Below, in pieces: positions 27,131 to 36,205 of a DNA stretch of 64,000 bases (the first letter of the stretch is position 1; each line of letters opens with the position of its first letter). The notes under the pieces were generated by a model. The model was not told the DNA's origin and did not search any database. It saw nothing but the letters and a program-made list of their open reading frames with translations. This DNA is from Spirochaetales bacterium (GTDB taxonomy: Bacteria > Spirochaetota > Spirochaetia > Treponematales > Treponemataceae): contig JAQXNX010000033.1 in NCBI GenBank assembly GCA_029098225.1, positions 169,394 through 233,393 of the forward strand, written 5' to 3'. Made by a program: the position numbers and the translations under genes.

Positions 27131-27154
27131 CAAAATTAAAAAGAAGGAAAAATA

Positions 27155-29986
27155 ATGTTTATTGATAAAGTTCTTACCGCAATTTTTGGCTCACAGAATG
27201 ATCGTGATGTAAAAGCTCTCCGTCCAATTCTGGCAAAAGTAAATGAAAAAGAAGAATGGGCAAAATCACTTTCTGCAGAACAATTCCCGGAGCAGACAAA
27301 AAAATTCAAAGAAAGACTTGCTAACGGCGAAACTCTTGATGATATTCTTCCGGAAGCCTTTGCACTTTGCCGCGAAGCTTCCTGGCGTGTAATCGGTGAA
27401 CGTCCTTTTGATGTACAGATTATGGGTTCTATCAATCTTCATCAGGGAAAAATTACCGAAATGAAAACTGGTGAAGGTAAAACTCTTGTTGCTGTTGCTC
27501 CGGCATATCTCAATGCACTTACAGGAAAAGGTGTTCACGTAGTAACAGTAAATGATTACCTTGCAGAACGCGATGCTAATTCACGTCGTCCGATTTTTGC
27601 ATATCTTGGTATGACAGTTGGTGCAATTCTTTCCAGCATGGATAATGACGCACGAAAAGCTGCTTATGCCTGCGATGTAACTTACGGAACAAACAACGAA
27701 TTTGGTTTTGACTATCTTCGCGATAACATGAAAATTGATTTAAGAGATAAAGTTCAGAGAGGCTTTCATTATTGTATTGTCGACGAAATTGACTCTATTT
27801 TAATTGATGAAGCCCGAACTCCACTTATTATTTCAGGAGCTGGAGAAGATGACACTTACAAATATCACGAAGTTGATAAATATGTAGGAGAGCTTAAGGA
27901 AGTTGAAAAGGATCCAAAAACAGGCGACTATCCTGATGAAAGCTTTATGACTCCAGAACAGCGTGCCGCAATTGAAGGAGATTACACCATCGATGAAAAA
28001 TCTAAGCGTGTATCTTTTACCGATAAGGGTATGCTCCACATTAATGAAATTCTTCATAAACATAATTTAATTACAGGTTCCCTTGAAGACGAAGAAAACT
28101 TTGAGTACACTCATTATTTTACACAGGCTCTTAGAGCGCATCTGCTTTTCCATAATGATGTAGATTATCTTGTTCGCGACGGAAAAGTTGAAATTATTGA
28201 TGAATTTACAGGACGTGTTCTTGAAGGACGCCGTTATTCAGATGGACTTCATCAGGCTATTGAAGCAAAAGAGCATATTAGAATTGCACAGCGAAACAGA
28301 ACGATGGCAACAATTACCTTCCAGAATTTTTTCCGTATGTACGAAAAGCTTTCTGGTATGACCGGTACTGCCGCTACAGAAGCTGTTGAATTCAATAAAA
28401 TTTATGGTCTTGATGTAGTTGCAATACCAACCAACGTTCCTGTTGCAAGAAAAGATGAAAATGATGAAGTTTATTTAAACGAGCAGGATAAATGGGAAGC
28501 TATTGCAAAAGAAATTCAGGCAGCACACGAAAAAGGTCAGCCGGTTCTTGTTGGTACAGTTTCTGTAGAAAAATCAGAACTTCTTTCTGCCCTTCTTACA
28601 AGAAAAGGAATAAGACACGAAGTTTTGAACGCTAAGAATCATGCACGCGAAGCTATGATTATTGCAGAAGCCGGAGCAAAAGGCGCCGTAACTATTGCAA
28701 CTAACATGGCAGGTCGTGGTACTGATATTAAGCTTGGCGGTAATCCGGAATTCAGGGCTCAGAAACGCGCAGGAACAAATGCTACAGAAGAACAATACAA
28801 GGCCGCTCTTGAAATAGAAAAAGAAAACTGGAAAAAAGATTATGAAGAAGTTTGTGCAGCAGGTGGTCTTTATGTAATTGGTTCTGAACGTCATGAATCA
28901 CGCCGAATTGATAACCAGTTAAGAGGACGTTCTGGAAGACAGGGCGACCCAGGACGTTCTAAGTTCTACATTTCTATGGACGATGATTTAATGCGACTCT
29001 TTGGTGGCGAAAGAATGAAGGTTATGATGACCAGAATCGGTATGCAGCCTGGAGAACCTATTGATCATCCATGGCTTAATAAAGGAATTGAAAAAGCACA
29101 GCAAAAGGTTGAAGACCGCAACTTTGAAATTCGTAAACACCTCCTTGATTATGATGACGTTTTAAACGAGCAGCGTTCTGTTATTTACGAAAACAGAGAT
29201 GAAATTCTCGGCGATTCTGATCTTTCTAAGAGAATTATGGATAATGCTACAGAAGAAGTAGAAGCAATGTTCGATGAATACGAATACGAGTCTAAGCACA
29301 ACAAAAATTCTTCTGTTCCATTAAACGAATTAAATGAAAAAATACGTGATACCTTTGGTGTTCAGATTCCAGCTGAGCAGCTTACAAAAGAAGGTCTTAT
29401 AGCTCATCTTCAGAATGATATTACAGAAAAAGAAACTCTCGCCGGAAAAGAAAATTTAAATATGTTCATACGCTATCAGTATGTTCAGATTATAGACAAA
29501 AAATGGCTTGATCAGCTGGAAACTCTTGAAGGACTTAGAGAAGCTGTTGCATTACGTTCTTATGGTTCAAAGAATCCGCTTACAGAATACAAGATTGATG
29601 GATTCAATATTTTTGATCAGATGCTTGAAACCATCAGAAAAACAGTAATGTCAAGAGTATTTAAAGTAAAGATTCAGCTTTCTCCGGAAGCAGCTGAACA
29701 GCGAAGAAGAATGGCAGAAGCTCAGCAAAAGTCTATGAATGCTCAGCATAACGAAGCTGGTAATACAGCTCATCAAATGGCAGGCGGAAGTTCTCCAGAT
29801 GCACAACGTTCAGCACAGAATTCATTTAACGGGGTTCAGGCAAGAAGACAGGCAGCAGGAAGTTCTATGCATCAGAGATCTCAGGCAGATAACATTACCG
29901 TTCGCAGAACAGTTCCTAAGGTAGGAAGAAACGATCCTTGTCCTTGCGGAAGCGGCAAAAAATACAAACAATGCTGCGGACGTTAA
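27155..29986 (+). CDS. secA: Preprotein translocase ATPase SecA
   Basis: 943-residue motor that pushes unfolded preproteins through SecYEG. Walker A region [11 protein letters not shown], Walker [29 protein letters not shown] helicase motif VI and [14 protein letters not shown] are all present. A variable Gln/Ala-rich linker leads to a C-terminal zinc SEC-C motif ([16 protein letters not shown]), which binds SecB or ribosomes. AAGGA precedes the ATG. A strong bidirectional terminator follows. Confidence 0.99.
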   Translation: MFIDKVLTAIFGSQNDRDVKALRPILAKVNEKEEWAKSLSAEQFPEQTKKFKERLANGETLDDILPEAFALCREASWRVIGERPFDVQIMGSINLHQGKITEMKTGEGKTLVAVAPAYLNALTGKGVHVVTVNDYLAERDANSRRPIFAYLGMTVGAILSSMDNDARKAAYACDVTYGTNNEFGFDYLRDNMKIDLRDKVQRGFHYCIVDEIDSILIDEARTPLIISGAGEDDTYKYHEVDKYVGELKEVEKDPKTGDYPDESFMTPEQRAAIEGDYTIDEKSKRVSFTDKGMLHINEILHKHNLITGSLEDEENFEYTHYFTQALRAHLLFHNDVDYLVRDGKVEIIDEFTGRVLEGRRYSDGLHQAIEAKEHIRIAQRNRTMATITFQNFFRMYEKLSGMTGTAATEAVEFNKIYGLDVVAIPTNVPVARKDENDEVYLNEQDKWEAIAKEIQAAHEKGQPVLVGTVSVEKSELLSALLTRKGIRHEVLNAKNHAREAMIIAEAGAKGAVTIATNMAGRGTDIKLGGNPEFRAQKRAGTNATEEQYKAALEIEKENWKKDYEEVCAAGGLYVIGSERHESRRIDNQLRGRSGRQGDPGRSKFYISMDDDLMRLFGGERMKVMMTRIGMQPGEPIDHPWLNKGIEKAQQKVEDRNFEIRKHLLDYDDVLNEQRSVIYENRDEILGDSDLSKRIMDNATEEVEAMFDEYEYESKHNKNSSVPLNELNEKIRDTFGVQIPAEQLTKEGLIAHLQNDITEKETLAGKENLNMFIRYQYVQIIDKKWLDQLETLEGLREAVALRSYGSKNPLTEYKIDGFNIFDQMLETIRKTVMSRVFKVKIQLSPEAAEQRRRMAEAQQKSMNAQHNEAGNTAHQMAGGSSPDAQRSAQNSFNGVQARRQAAGSSMHQRSQADNITVRRTVPKVGRNDPCPCGSGKKYKQCCGR

Positions 29987-30003
29987 AGACGTCAAAATAA
30001 AAG

Positions 30004-30058
30004 AGGCTGTCCCTGAAGTTCATAAACTGTGAAGCTTCATAAAGGGCAGCCTTTTTAT
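30004..30058. terminator. Bidirectional terminator between secA and ohrR-like gene
   Basis: AGGCTGtCCCT (30004-30014) pairs with AGGGCAGCCT (30043-30052), one bulged base, with an inner GAAG/CTTC helix and flanking A- and T-runs. Confidence 0.85.
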
Positions 30059-30062
30059 TTAA

Positions 30063-30512
30063 CTAATTTAATATTTTATAAAGAATTGTGTACAAGCTTT
30101 TTGCTTCTTCTTTAGAAATCTTTACACAACCAGCCATCTGCTCGGGAATACAAAGAGCTTTTTCTCTAAGAGAAAGGCCTTTTTTTGTAACAGAAACATT
30201 AACTACCCTTTCATCTTCCAGACTTCTTTCGCGGTTAACATACTGCTTTTTTTCGAGGATTTTTAACAAAGGAGTTAAAGTCCCTGAATCAAGATAAAGC
30301 TTTTCCCCCAGCTCTTTTACAGAAATTGTTTTAACTTCCCACAAAACCATCATAGTAATGTACTGAGTATAGGTTAAATCAATTTTATCTAAAAATGGTT
30401 TATATCTTTTAACAATTTCCTTAGAACATGCATACAGAGGAAAACACAACTGATTCTTTAATAATAAAGAAGAAAAATCTTCCTCTGTATGTTTAATTTC
30501 ATCACTGCTCAT
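30063..30512 (-). CDS. MarR/OhrR-type peroxide-sensing repressor
   Basis: 149-residue winged-helix regulator. The start of the domain, KNQLCFPLYACSKEIVKRY, matches OhrR proteins, in which the Cys of QLCF is the organic-peroxide sensor; LTYTQYITMMVLWE and SGTLTPLLKILEKKQYV also fit. A second Cys occurs five residues later, and one near the C-terminus could be the resolving residue. It is the last gene of trxA-gpx-ohrR, overlapping the peroxidase stop/start by one base. A perfect palindrome before trxA is the likely operator, so the operon is probably autoregulated. Confidence 0.85.
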   Translation of the reverse strand: MSSDEIKHTEEDFSSLLLKNQLCFPLYACSKEIVKRYKPFLDKIDLTYTQYITMMVLWEVKTISVKELGEKLYLDSGTLTPLLKILEKKQYVNRERSLEDERVVNVSVTKKGLSLREKALCIPEQMAGCVKISKEEAKSLYTILYKILN

Positions 30513-30985
30513 TATAACAACCCTGCAATTTCTTTTTCAATTGCCGATGGAGTTTTCACAGGAGCAAATCTTTTTACCACATTACCATCTTTATCAATTA
30601 AAAATTTAGTAAAATTCCATTTAATGTCTGATTTACAAAATCCTTTTTTCTGTTCCTTAAGATATTTATAAAGAGGTTCAGCATTTTCTCCATTTACTTC
30701 AATTTTCTTAAAACGTGGAAAACTTGTTTTATACCTTAAAGTACAGAATTCAGTTATTTCTGCATCAGTTCCCGGAGCCTGATTGGCAAACTGATTGCAT
30801 GGAAAATCAAGAATTTCAAATCCTTTTTCCTTATACTTATCATAAAGCTCCTGCAGCCCTTTGTACTGTGGAGTAAATCCACAGCCAGTTGCAGTATTTA
30901 CAACAAGCAGGACCTTTCCCTTATACTTAGATAAAGAAACATCTGTGCCAGAATTATCTTTTACAGTAAAATCATAAATATTCAT
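30512..30985 (-). CDS. Glutathione peroxidase-family thiol peroxidase
   Basis: 157-residue GPx fold enzyme that reduces hydro- and lipid peroxides, usually with thioredoxin in bacteria. Motifs: VVNTATGCGFTPQY (peroxidatic residue), ILDFPCNQF (resolving Cys and Gln) and IKWNFTKFLIDKDG (Trp-Asn). The peroxidatic position is an ordinary TGT cysteine, not a selenocysteine TGA. Sits between trxA, its likely electron donor, and the OhrR-type regulator. Confidence 0.92.
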   Translation of the reverse strand: MNIYDFTVKDNSGTDVSLSKYKGKVLLVVNTATGCGFTPQYKGLQELYDKYKEKGFEILDFPCNQFANQAPGTDAEITEFCTLRYKTSFPRFKKIEVNGENAEPLYKYLKEQKKGFCKSDIKWNFTKFLIDKDGNVVKRFAPVKTPSAIEKEIAGLL

Positions 30986-31009
30986 ATTCGCCTCTTTATA
31001 GGTTAAAAA

Positions 31010-31321
31010 TTAAAGTTCCAAATTTTCAAGTAAAGCTTCTTTCGACATTCCGCCAACTGTCTGCTTTACAACCTGTCCATCTTTGAAAAGAATAAAACAA
31101 GGAATGCTCATAATACCATACTGTGAAGCAAGCTCTTCTTCTTCATCAACATTAACCTTGCCAACTTTTAATGTGCCCTCTTTTTCTTCAGCAATTTCAG
31201 AAACAACAGGTCCCATCATTTTACAAGGACCACACCAGGTAGCCCAGAAATCTACTAGTACAGGAAGTTTAGAATCTAAAACTTCGTCCTTAAAATTTGA
31301 TTTTGTTAATGTAAGTTCCAT
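31010..31321 (-). CDS. trxA: Thioredoxin
   Basis: 103-residue disulfide reductase with the active site WCGPC in [14 protein letters not shown] and the cis-Pro loop [11 protein letters not shown]. Length and pattern are those of classical TrxA; a cysteine next to the cis-Pro (IPC) is slightly unusual. GAGG precedes the ATG. First gene of the trxA-gpx-ohrR operon, with the operator palindrome about 20 bases upstream. Confidence 0.95.
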   Translation of the reverse strand: MELTLTKSNFKDEVLDSKLPVLVDFWATWCGPCKMMGPVVSEIAEEKEGTLKVGKVNVDEEEELASQYGIMSIPCFILFKDGQVVKQTVGGMSKEALLENLEL

Positions 31322-31341
31322 AAAATTACCTCGCTTATATA

Positions 31342-31359
31342 TTAATTGTATACAATTAA
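31342..31359. promoter_or_regulatory. OhrR-type operator palindrome upstream of trxA
   Basis: TTAATTGTATACAATTAA is a perfect 18-base palindrome. It contains the TACAATT/AATTGTA half-sites known for OhrR-family operators and lies in the trxA promoter region, 21-38 bases before the ATG. Confidence 0.75.
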
Positions 31360-31494
31360 ATTACACAAAATATAAAAAAAAGTCAAGAAAAAAATGTAAA
31401 ATATTTTTTTTACATGAAATATTGCTGCCATAAAAAAAGCTCTGAATTAATAAATTGTGCAGAAATAATTTTTATAAAATACGCCTTTTATGTA

Positions 31495-31523
31495 TTGATT
31501 ATTTTTTTTCAATATGATATATT
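31495..31523 (+). promoter_or_regulatory. Promoter of tRNA-Pro(TGG)
   Basis: TTGATT (31495-31500), 17 bases, TATATT (31518-31523), ending 13 bases before the mature tRNA. Confidence 0.7.
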
Positions 31524-31536
31524 TTTATTCACGTAA

Positions 31537-31609
31537 CGGGCAATAGCGCAGCTGGTAGCGCGTCTGGTTTGGGACCAGGATGTCGGGGGTTCAAATCCCT
31601 CTTGCCCGA
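31537..31609 (+). tRNA. tRNA-Pro (anticodon TGG)
   Basis: Cloverleaf with acceptor arms CGGGCAA/TTGCCCG and discriminator A, D arm GCGC/GCGC, anticodon stem TCTGG/CCAGG with loop TTTGGGA (anticodon TGG), and T loop TTCAAAT. CCA is not encoded. A short hairpin terminator (CTACA/TGTAG core, 31616-31645) follows. The 3' end of this tRNA recurs at 31789-31808 and 31983-32005. Confidence 0.95.
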
Positions 31610-31686
31610 TAGTATAAGGCTTCTACAAAAATGTAGGAGCTTTATTTATTTTAAATACAACTGTCAGAATCCATAAGGGATTTGAA
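31590..31686 (+). repeat. 97-bp inverted-repeat-bounded element, copy 1 (contains tRNA-Pro 3' end)
   Basis: Bounded by exact 11-base inverted repeats TTCAAATCCCT (31590-31600, part of the tRNA T arm) and AGGGATTTGAA (31676-31686). It carries the tRNA 3' end, its terminator hairpin and an A/T-rich tail. A second copy lies at 31986-32082. Confidence 0.8.
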
Positions 31687-31985
31687 GCGAAGAGAGCGCG
31701 CCGACAGGCGAAAAGGCTGCATGGAAGCAGCCGAAAGCGAACGAAGACGGCGTGGAAGGAGAAAACAGGAGGTTTGCGACTGTAACGCCAAATCCCTCTT
31801 GCCCGATCTAAAGGCTTCCTTGAATAGGGAGCTTTTTTTATTTTAACTTGAGCTTATTTATATACCCCCGACATCCTTCGGTTGTCGCCTCGCTCGCTAG
31901 TCTCGCTCGGAGCGGGATAGAGGTAAATCCTAAAAAATTGCGCTGCCGTACAATTTTTTTTAACGGATTTTCTATTTGAGCAGGG
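31687..31985. other. Non-coding spacer with tRNA-derived fragments and G+C-rich hairpins
   Basis: No gene is seen. A G+C-rich purine-biased stretch (31687-31788) holds the hairpin GGCTGC/GCAGCC. A third copy of the tRNA-Pro 3' end (CAAATCCCTCTTGCCCGAT, 31789-31807) is followed by its own terminator-like hairpin. A 13-base inverted copy of the tRNA variable/T-arm lies at 31864-31876. Further repeats of CTCGCTCG type follow. Confidence 0.7.
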
Positions 31986-32082
31986 TTCAAATCCCTCTTG
32001 CCCGATAGTATAAGGCTTCTACAAAAATGTAGGAGCCTTATTTATTTTAAATACAACTGTCAGAATCCATAAGGGATTTGAA
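31986..32082 (+). repeat. 97-bp inverted-repeat-bounded element, copy 2
   Basis: Direct repeat of 31590-31686 with a single difference (T at 31641, C at 32037). It keeps both 11-base ends and three extra matching bases before it (from 31983). It contains the tRNA-Pro 3' end without the 5' part, so it is not a tRNA gene. Confidence 0.8.
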
Positions 32083-32126
32083 CACATTTTTTGCAAAGTA
32101 ATTCTCGTTCGGTACATTTATTTTCA

Positions 32127-33557
32127 TCACTTTACTAACTCTGCAGAAACTTCTATGTCACCGCCCTTTTTAATGCGCTCTGATAAAATTCCCGTTATTT
32201 GAATTTGTATTTCTTTTGTTAAATCAAGCTGTTCAGTTGTTTTAATTTCACAATGAATAAAATTTGGAGTAACTGCATGATATATATTTCCACCAATAGC
32301 CCTGTTTCTGACAACTTCGGCTACTGCAGTCATCTGCTTGGAAACAAAAGATGATAAATAATTAATTTTGTTCTCAATCGCAAGATCTGTAACCTGCTTA
32401 GCCCGCATTCCGCTTATGCTCTGAGGAACCTTATCTTTTAAATCGCACGCATAAGTTCCGGGACGCATGGAAAATGGAAACGCATGAACCCACGAAAAAT
32501 TGCAATCCCGGCATAACTGTATAGTCATGTTAAAATCTTCATCTGTTTCTGCTGGAAAACCTGTAATAATATCGCATGCAATAAAACATTCAGGCTTAAC
32601 CTTTCTTATTGAATTGCAGGCCTTAACTATATCTTCTGCAGTATAATCTCTGTTCATAAGCTTTAATATTTTATTACTTCCACTCTGAACCGAAATATGA
32701 AAATGCGGTCTTACCCTTTTATCTGCAATTATTCTACAGAATTCTTTTGTAATTATCTGTGGATAAATGCTTGAAATTCTAAAGCATATAGATTCTGTAT
32801 TTTCAAGGAAAAGCTCAAGTAAGCGGCAAAAATCTATCTGCTCACCTTTATATTCACTCTTATACTGGCAGATATTCACAGAGGTCAACACGACTTCTGA
32901 ATAACCTTTTTCTTCAAGCTCTTTTATTCTGTTCAAAGCTGTCTGAACATCAATAGAAACGCTGTGACCGCGCGCAAAATGAATTGCACAATAAGAACAG
33001 TTATTATTGCATCCATCCTGAATTTTTAAGCTTGGACGTGAATGAGATAAAAAACTTGAAGTAGAAAGCGAAAAAGAATTTTCAGGAAAGCCATTTTTAA
33101 CCTGTGGAACAGATAAAATTGAATTCTTTATTACTTCTGAAAAATCAAGAGGATTAAAAGCCGTTTTCTTTTGAACTTCAATTTTTAATAATTCAGGAAT
33201 TTTTGCAATACGGCTTTTTATCTGACCGCCGATTACGCAAATTCTTTCATCAATGCTTTCAATTTCTTTAGCCGCAAGCTGAGCATAACAGCCTGTAATA
33301 ATTAATAAAGCCTTTGGAAATTTTTTCAGCAAAAGCCTTATTACACGCCTTGCCTTCTGTTCAGATTTTTGAGTAACTGTGCAGGTATTTACAATACAAA
33401 GCAAAACAGAAGAATCCTCTTCATATTCTGCCGTAATGTTCTGCATAGATACTTTCAGATTATTATTTAAAAAAACATTTGCAATGGCTTCGCTTTCTAT
33501 CTGATTAAGGCGACAGCCCATTGTCTCTATATGAATTAAATTACTGGAGTTTTGCAC
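32127..33557 (-). CDS. mtaB: tRNA t6A37 methylthiotransferase MtaB
   Basis: 476-residue radical-SAM enzyme that converts t6A37 to ms2t6A37 in ANN-decoding tRNAs. N-terminal UPF0004 domain with cluster cysteines in TMGCRLNQIE, IVNTCTV and TGCYAQ; radical SAM triad in DGCNNNCSYCAIHFARG; C-terminal TRAM-like beta domain. The spacing and GCRLNQ motif place it in the MtaB rather than the MiaB subgroup. Last gene of bactofilin-TPR-mtaB; it overlaps the TPR gene by 17 bases. Confidence 0.9.
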   Translation of the reverse strand: MQNSSNLIHIETMGCRLNQIESEAIANVFLNNNLKVSMQNITAEYEEDSSVLLCIVNTCTVTQKSEQKARRVIRLLLKKFPKALLIITGCYAQLAAKEIESIDERICVIGGQIKSRIAKIPELLKIEVQKKTAFNPLDFSEVIKNSILSVPQVKNGFPENSFSLSTSSFLSHSRPSLKIQDGCNNNCSYCAIHFARGHSVSIDVQTALNRIKELEEKGYSEVVLTSVNICQYKSEYKGEQIDFCRLLELFLENTESICFRISSIYPQIITKEFCRIIADKRVRPHFHISVQSGSNKILKLMNRDYTAEDIVKACNSIRKVKPECFIACDIITGFPAETDEDFNMTIQLCRDCNFSWVHAFPFSMRPGTYACDLKDKVPQSISGMRAKQVTDLAIENKINYLSSFVSKQMTAVAEVVRNRAIGGNIYHAVTPNFIHCEIKTTEQLDLTKEIQIQITGILSERIKKGGDIEVSAELVK

Positions 33558-34173
33558 TTACTCTTTCTCTACCGCGGGAAGCATCAATTGAAGAAGAATT
33601 CAGTCTTAAAGCTTCTTCATAAGCAGCAAGCGATTCATTATAATTTCCTGCCATCTCTCTTGCATATCCAAGTCTCACCCACCAGGTATCCAGCTGAGGC
33701 TCTTTTTTAACTGCAGAAGATAGAGCAATATCCGCATGCTGATACCTTGCCTGACGTATAAAAATTTCGCCCATATAATAATACGATACGCCAACACGAG
33801 AACCGTTTTCCTGAGCACCTGCTACATACTTCTGGAACTGCTCCATAGCGCCATTATTTTTTCCCAGATAATATTTTGCTTCCCCAAGAATTTCAATAAG
33901 TCTTAAATCGTAAGGACTTATAGCAAGAGCTTCTGTAGCCCGAACTTCTGCTTCTACATACTGTTTATTACGAACAAGAGCCCAGCACATTACAACATAA
34001 GATTCAACTCGTTTTGGATTTTCAGCCAGCTCAGCTTCGCATACAGCTATTGCATCCTTATAATTTCCATTGTGATAAAGAACAAGAGCATCCTGTTTTA
34101 CAGCAGTCTGAGCAAACAAAGTATTTACAGATAATAATAAACTAAAAGCAAAAATTTTAATTTTCATTTTCAT
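33541..34173 (-). CDS. Secreted TPR protein
   Basis: 210 residues. An N-terminal signal peptide (KIFAFSLLLSVNTLFAQ) ends with a likely AQ cleavage. The rest is five or so TPR-like helical pairs, e.g. DALVLYHNGNYKDAIAVCEA, VEAEVRATEALAISPYD and GNYNESLAAYEEALRLNSS. Probably a periplasmic scaffold. Overlaps bactofilin upstream and mtaB downstream, so translation is coupled. Partner unknown. Confidence 0.8.
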   Translation of the reverse strand: MKMKIKIFAFSLLLSVNTLFAQTAVKQDALVLYHNGNYKDAIAVCEAELAENPKRVESYVVMCWALVRNKQYVEAEVRATEALAISPYDLRLIEILGEAKYYLGKNNGAMEQFQKYVAGAQENGSRVGVSYYYMGEIFIRQARYQHADIALSSAVKKEPQLDTWWVRLGYAREMAGNYNESLAAYEEALRLNSSSIDASRGRERVSAKLQ

Positions 34174-34531
34174 TTTTCACCATTGTACATTTTCCGGTAA
34201 ACGTGCAGCCAGGTTCAAGAACAACCTTAGCAGTTGTAATATCTCCATCAACAGAACCAGATGCAGTTACAAAAATCAGTTTATCGCCTACAACATTTCC
34301 CTTAACTTTACCACGAATTAAAACTCTTCTTGCAGTAATATCCGCATTAACGACAGCATTCGTATCAATTACCAGATCACTTGTAGAATGAATAGAACCA
34401 GTTATATTTCCACGAACCATAAATGTTTTTTTAATTTTTATATTACCAGAAAAGGAAATATCTTTTTCTACAATTGTATCAAAAGCTTCGTCTTCCAAAT
34501 CAAAAAAATCTGTATCTTTTACGTCAAACAT
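34157..34531 (-). CDS. Bactofilin (polymer-forming cytoskeletal protein)
   Basis: 124 residues with the DUF583 beta-solenoid: short strands repeat every 17-18 residues (ISFSGNIKIKKTFMVRG, GSIHSTSDLVIDTNA, ADITARRVLIRGKVKG, DGDITTAKVVLEPG). Bactofilins polymerise without nucleotides and organise cell shape or wall growth; in spirochaetes they are linked to the cell-body helix. Promoter TTGAAA-17-TAAAAT ends nine bases before the ATG and there is no ribosome binding site at normal distance. Confidence 0.88.
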   Translation of the reverse strand: MFDVKDTDFFDLEDEAFDTIVEKDISFSGNIKIKKTFMVRGNITGSIHSTSDLVIDTNAVVNADITARRVLIRGKVKGNVVGDKLIFVTASGSVDGDITTAKVVLEPGCTFTGKCTMVKNENEN

Positions 34532-34540
34532 ACTTATACT

Positions 34541-34569
34541 ATTTTATCCTTTTATAGCTTTTTTTTCAA
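34541..34569 (-). promoter_or_regulatory. Promoter of bactofilin-TPR-mtaB operon
   Basis: On the minus strand TTGAAA (34569-34564), 17 bases, TAAAAT (34546-34541), then nine bases to the ATG, giving a leader of about three bases. Confidence 0.6.
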
Positions 34570-34570
34570 T

Positions 34571-35173
34571 CTAACAGCCTATCCATTTACCAGTTATATC
34601 AAAATATTTTTTATTTTTATCAAACAGAGGATGCTTTTTATCCTTTTCAGATAAAAGCGGATTCAAGCTGCCAGATTCAATATTCCAGTCAACGGCAATT
34701 ACCGGATCATTCCACATAAGTCCATCTTCACCTTTAGGATCATAAAAATCTGTACACTTGTAAGTAAAAATTGCAGAATCAGAAAGCACATAAAAACCGT
34801 GGGCAAAGCCTTCGGGAATATAAAACATATTTTGCGTTTCAGCATCAAGAATCACACCAAAATACTTTCCAAAAGTTTTTGAATTGTTTCTAAGATCTAC
34901 AGCAACATCGTAAACTCTTCCCTCCAGAGCGCGGACAAGTTTTCCCTGAGGATGTCTGGTCTGAAAATGCAGTCCCCGTAAAACACCTTTAGTAGATTTA
35001 GACTGATTATCCTGAACAAATTTCATTTTGAGCCCGAATTCAAAAAAAACTTTTTCATTATAAGTTTCTAATGAATAGCCTCTGTTATCACTGGCAATTT
35101 TTGGAAAAATTTCATAGAGGCCGTCAAATTCAATCTGATTATTCAGAATACATTTTTCAAATCTAAAATTCAT
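34571..35173 (-). CDS. rfbC: dTDP-4-dehydrorhamnose 3,5-epimerase
   Basis: 200-residue cupin enzyme of nucleotide-sugar synthesis. Motifs QDNQSKSTKGVLRGLHFQ (catalytic His in LRGLHFQ), KLVRALEGRVYDVAVDLR, YIPEGFAHGFYVLSD and TYKCTDFYDPKGEDG are classic. Two bases after rfbA on the same strand. It epimerises C3 and C5 of dTDP-4-keto-6-deoxyglucose. The final reductase rfbD is not in the cluster. Confidence 0.94.
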   Translation of the reverse strand: MNFRFEKCILNNQIEFDGLYEIFPKIASDNRGYSLETYNEKVFFEFGLKMKFVQDNQSKSTKGVLRGLHFQTRHPQGKLVRALEGRVYDVAVDLRNNSKTFGKYFGVILDAETQNMFYIPEGFAHGFYVLSDSAIFTYKCTDFYDPKGEDGLMWNDPVIAVDWNIESGSLNPLLSEKDKKHPLFDKNKKYFDITGKWIGC

Positions 35174-35175
35174 AG

Positions 35176-36048
35176 TTAAAGTTCGGCAATATATTCCAGA
35201 TATCGGCCATAATCGGTTTTATAACCTTTAGCCATTTCCAGCAGATGATCTTTTGTAAGCCAGCCATTTCTATAGGCAATTTCTTCTATACAGCCAACAT
35301 AAAGTCCCTGTCTTTTTTGAATAGTTGCAACATAATTTGCAGCGTCAAGGAAAGAATCATAAGTTCCCGTATCAAGCCATGCAGAACCACGGCCGAGCAA
35401 AACAACAGAAAGCTGCTTACGATTAAGATATTCATTATTTATTGAAGTAATTTCAATTTCACCACGGGCAGAAGGTTTTACATTTGCCGCAATTTCTACA
35501 ACATCATTTGTATAAAAATAAATACCTGGAACAGCATAATTAGATTTTGGAGTTTCAGGTTTTTCTTCAATACCAAGAACATTTCCATTTTTATCAAATT
35601 CTACAACACCATAAGCAGAAGGATTTCTTACATAATAGCCAAAAATAACACTTTTATTTTCTTTTTCTACAGAAGCACGGGCATCCTTTAATTTTTCGGA
35701 AAAACCTTCACCATAGAAAATATTATCTCCAAGAACAAGAGCAACACTGTCGTTTCCAATAAATTCTTTTCCGATTATAAAAGCATCTGCAAGACCACGA
35801 GGCTTATCCTGAACGGCATATTCAAACTTCATTCCAAGCCAGGCTCCGTCGCCAAAAAGCTCCTTAAAACAGTGAATATCTCGCGGAGTAGAAATAATCA
35901 AAACCTCACGAATACCCGCAAGCATAAGACACGAAAGCGGATAATAAATCATAGGTTTATCGTAAAGCGGCAGAATCTGTTTAGAAACAGCCTTAGTTAT
36001 AGGATAAAGACGGGTTCCACTTCCGCCTGCTAAAATTATTCCTTTCAT
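35176..36048 (-). CDS. rfbA: Glucose-1-phosphate thymidylyltransferase
   Basis: 290 residues from ATG 36048 ([18 protein letters not shown]), preceded by AGGAG. An open frame extends 49 residues further up, but only through a G+C-rich repeat-like spacer. Makes dTDP-glucose from glucose-1-phosphate and dTTP. Motifs: [57 protein letters not shown] and [17 protein letters not shown]. Middle gene of rfbB-rfbA-rfbC. Confidence 0.96.
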   Translation of the reverse strand: MKGIILAGGSGTRLYPITKAVSKQILPLYDKPMIYYPLSCLMLAGIREVLIISTPRDIHCFKELFGDGAWLGMKFEYAVQDKPRGLADAFIIGKEFIGNDSVALVLGDNIFYGEGFSEKLKDARASVEKENKSVIFGYYVRNPSAYGVVEFDKNGNVLGIEEKPETPKSNYAVPGIYFYTNDVVEIAANVKPSARGEIEITSINNEYLNRKQLSVVLLGRGSAWLDTGTYDSFLDAANYVATIQKRQGLYVGCIEEIAYRNGWLTKDHLLEMAKGYKTDYGRYLEYIAEL

Positions 36049-36205
36049 AAAAACTCCTGTTTTTTTTAGGAGGGGGAAGTCTCCCCCTCGCTCCAAAGCA
36101 AGTCGCTGCAAGAAGCGTCTCTGCAGGCAGAGTCTCTTCTTTCCGCTTTGTTGCTTTTCCGCTACCCTCTCTGCGGGCTCAAACGCCGCCCGCAACGCCT
36201 GCTTG
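36049..36205. other. G+C-rich hairpin spacer between rfbB and rfbA
   Basis: Contains the inverted repeat GGGGGA/TCCCCC near 36070-36087 and GACTCTGC/GCAGAGAC-like arms near 36116-36134. It is far richer in G+C than its surroundings and includes tandem CGC/GCG blocks. The open frame through it is not believed to code. Confidence 0.5.

Noticed and set aside
27066..27154. Riboswitch in the secA leader
   Set aside because: Only one short hairpin is visible, with no known riboswitch core. It matches a dispersed repeat instead.
36049..36195. N-terminal extension of RfbA by 49 residues
   Set aside because: The standard RfbA start with AGGAG lies at 36048, and the extension is translated G+C-rich spacer.
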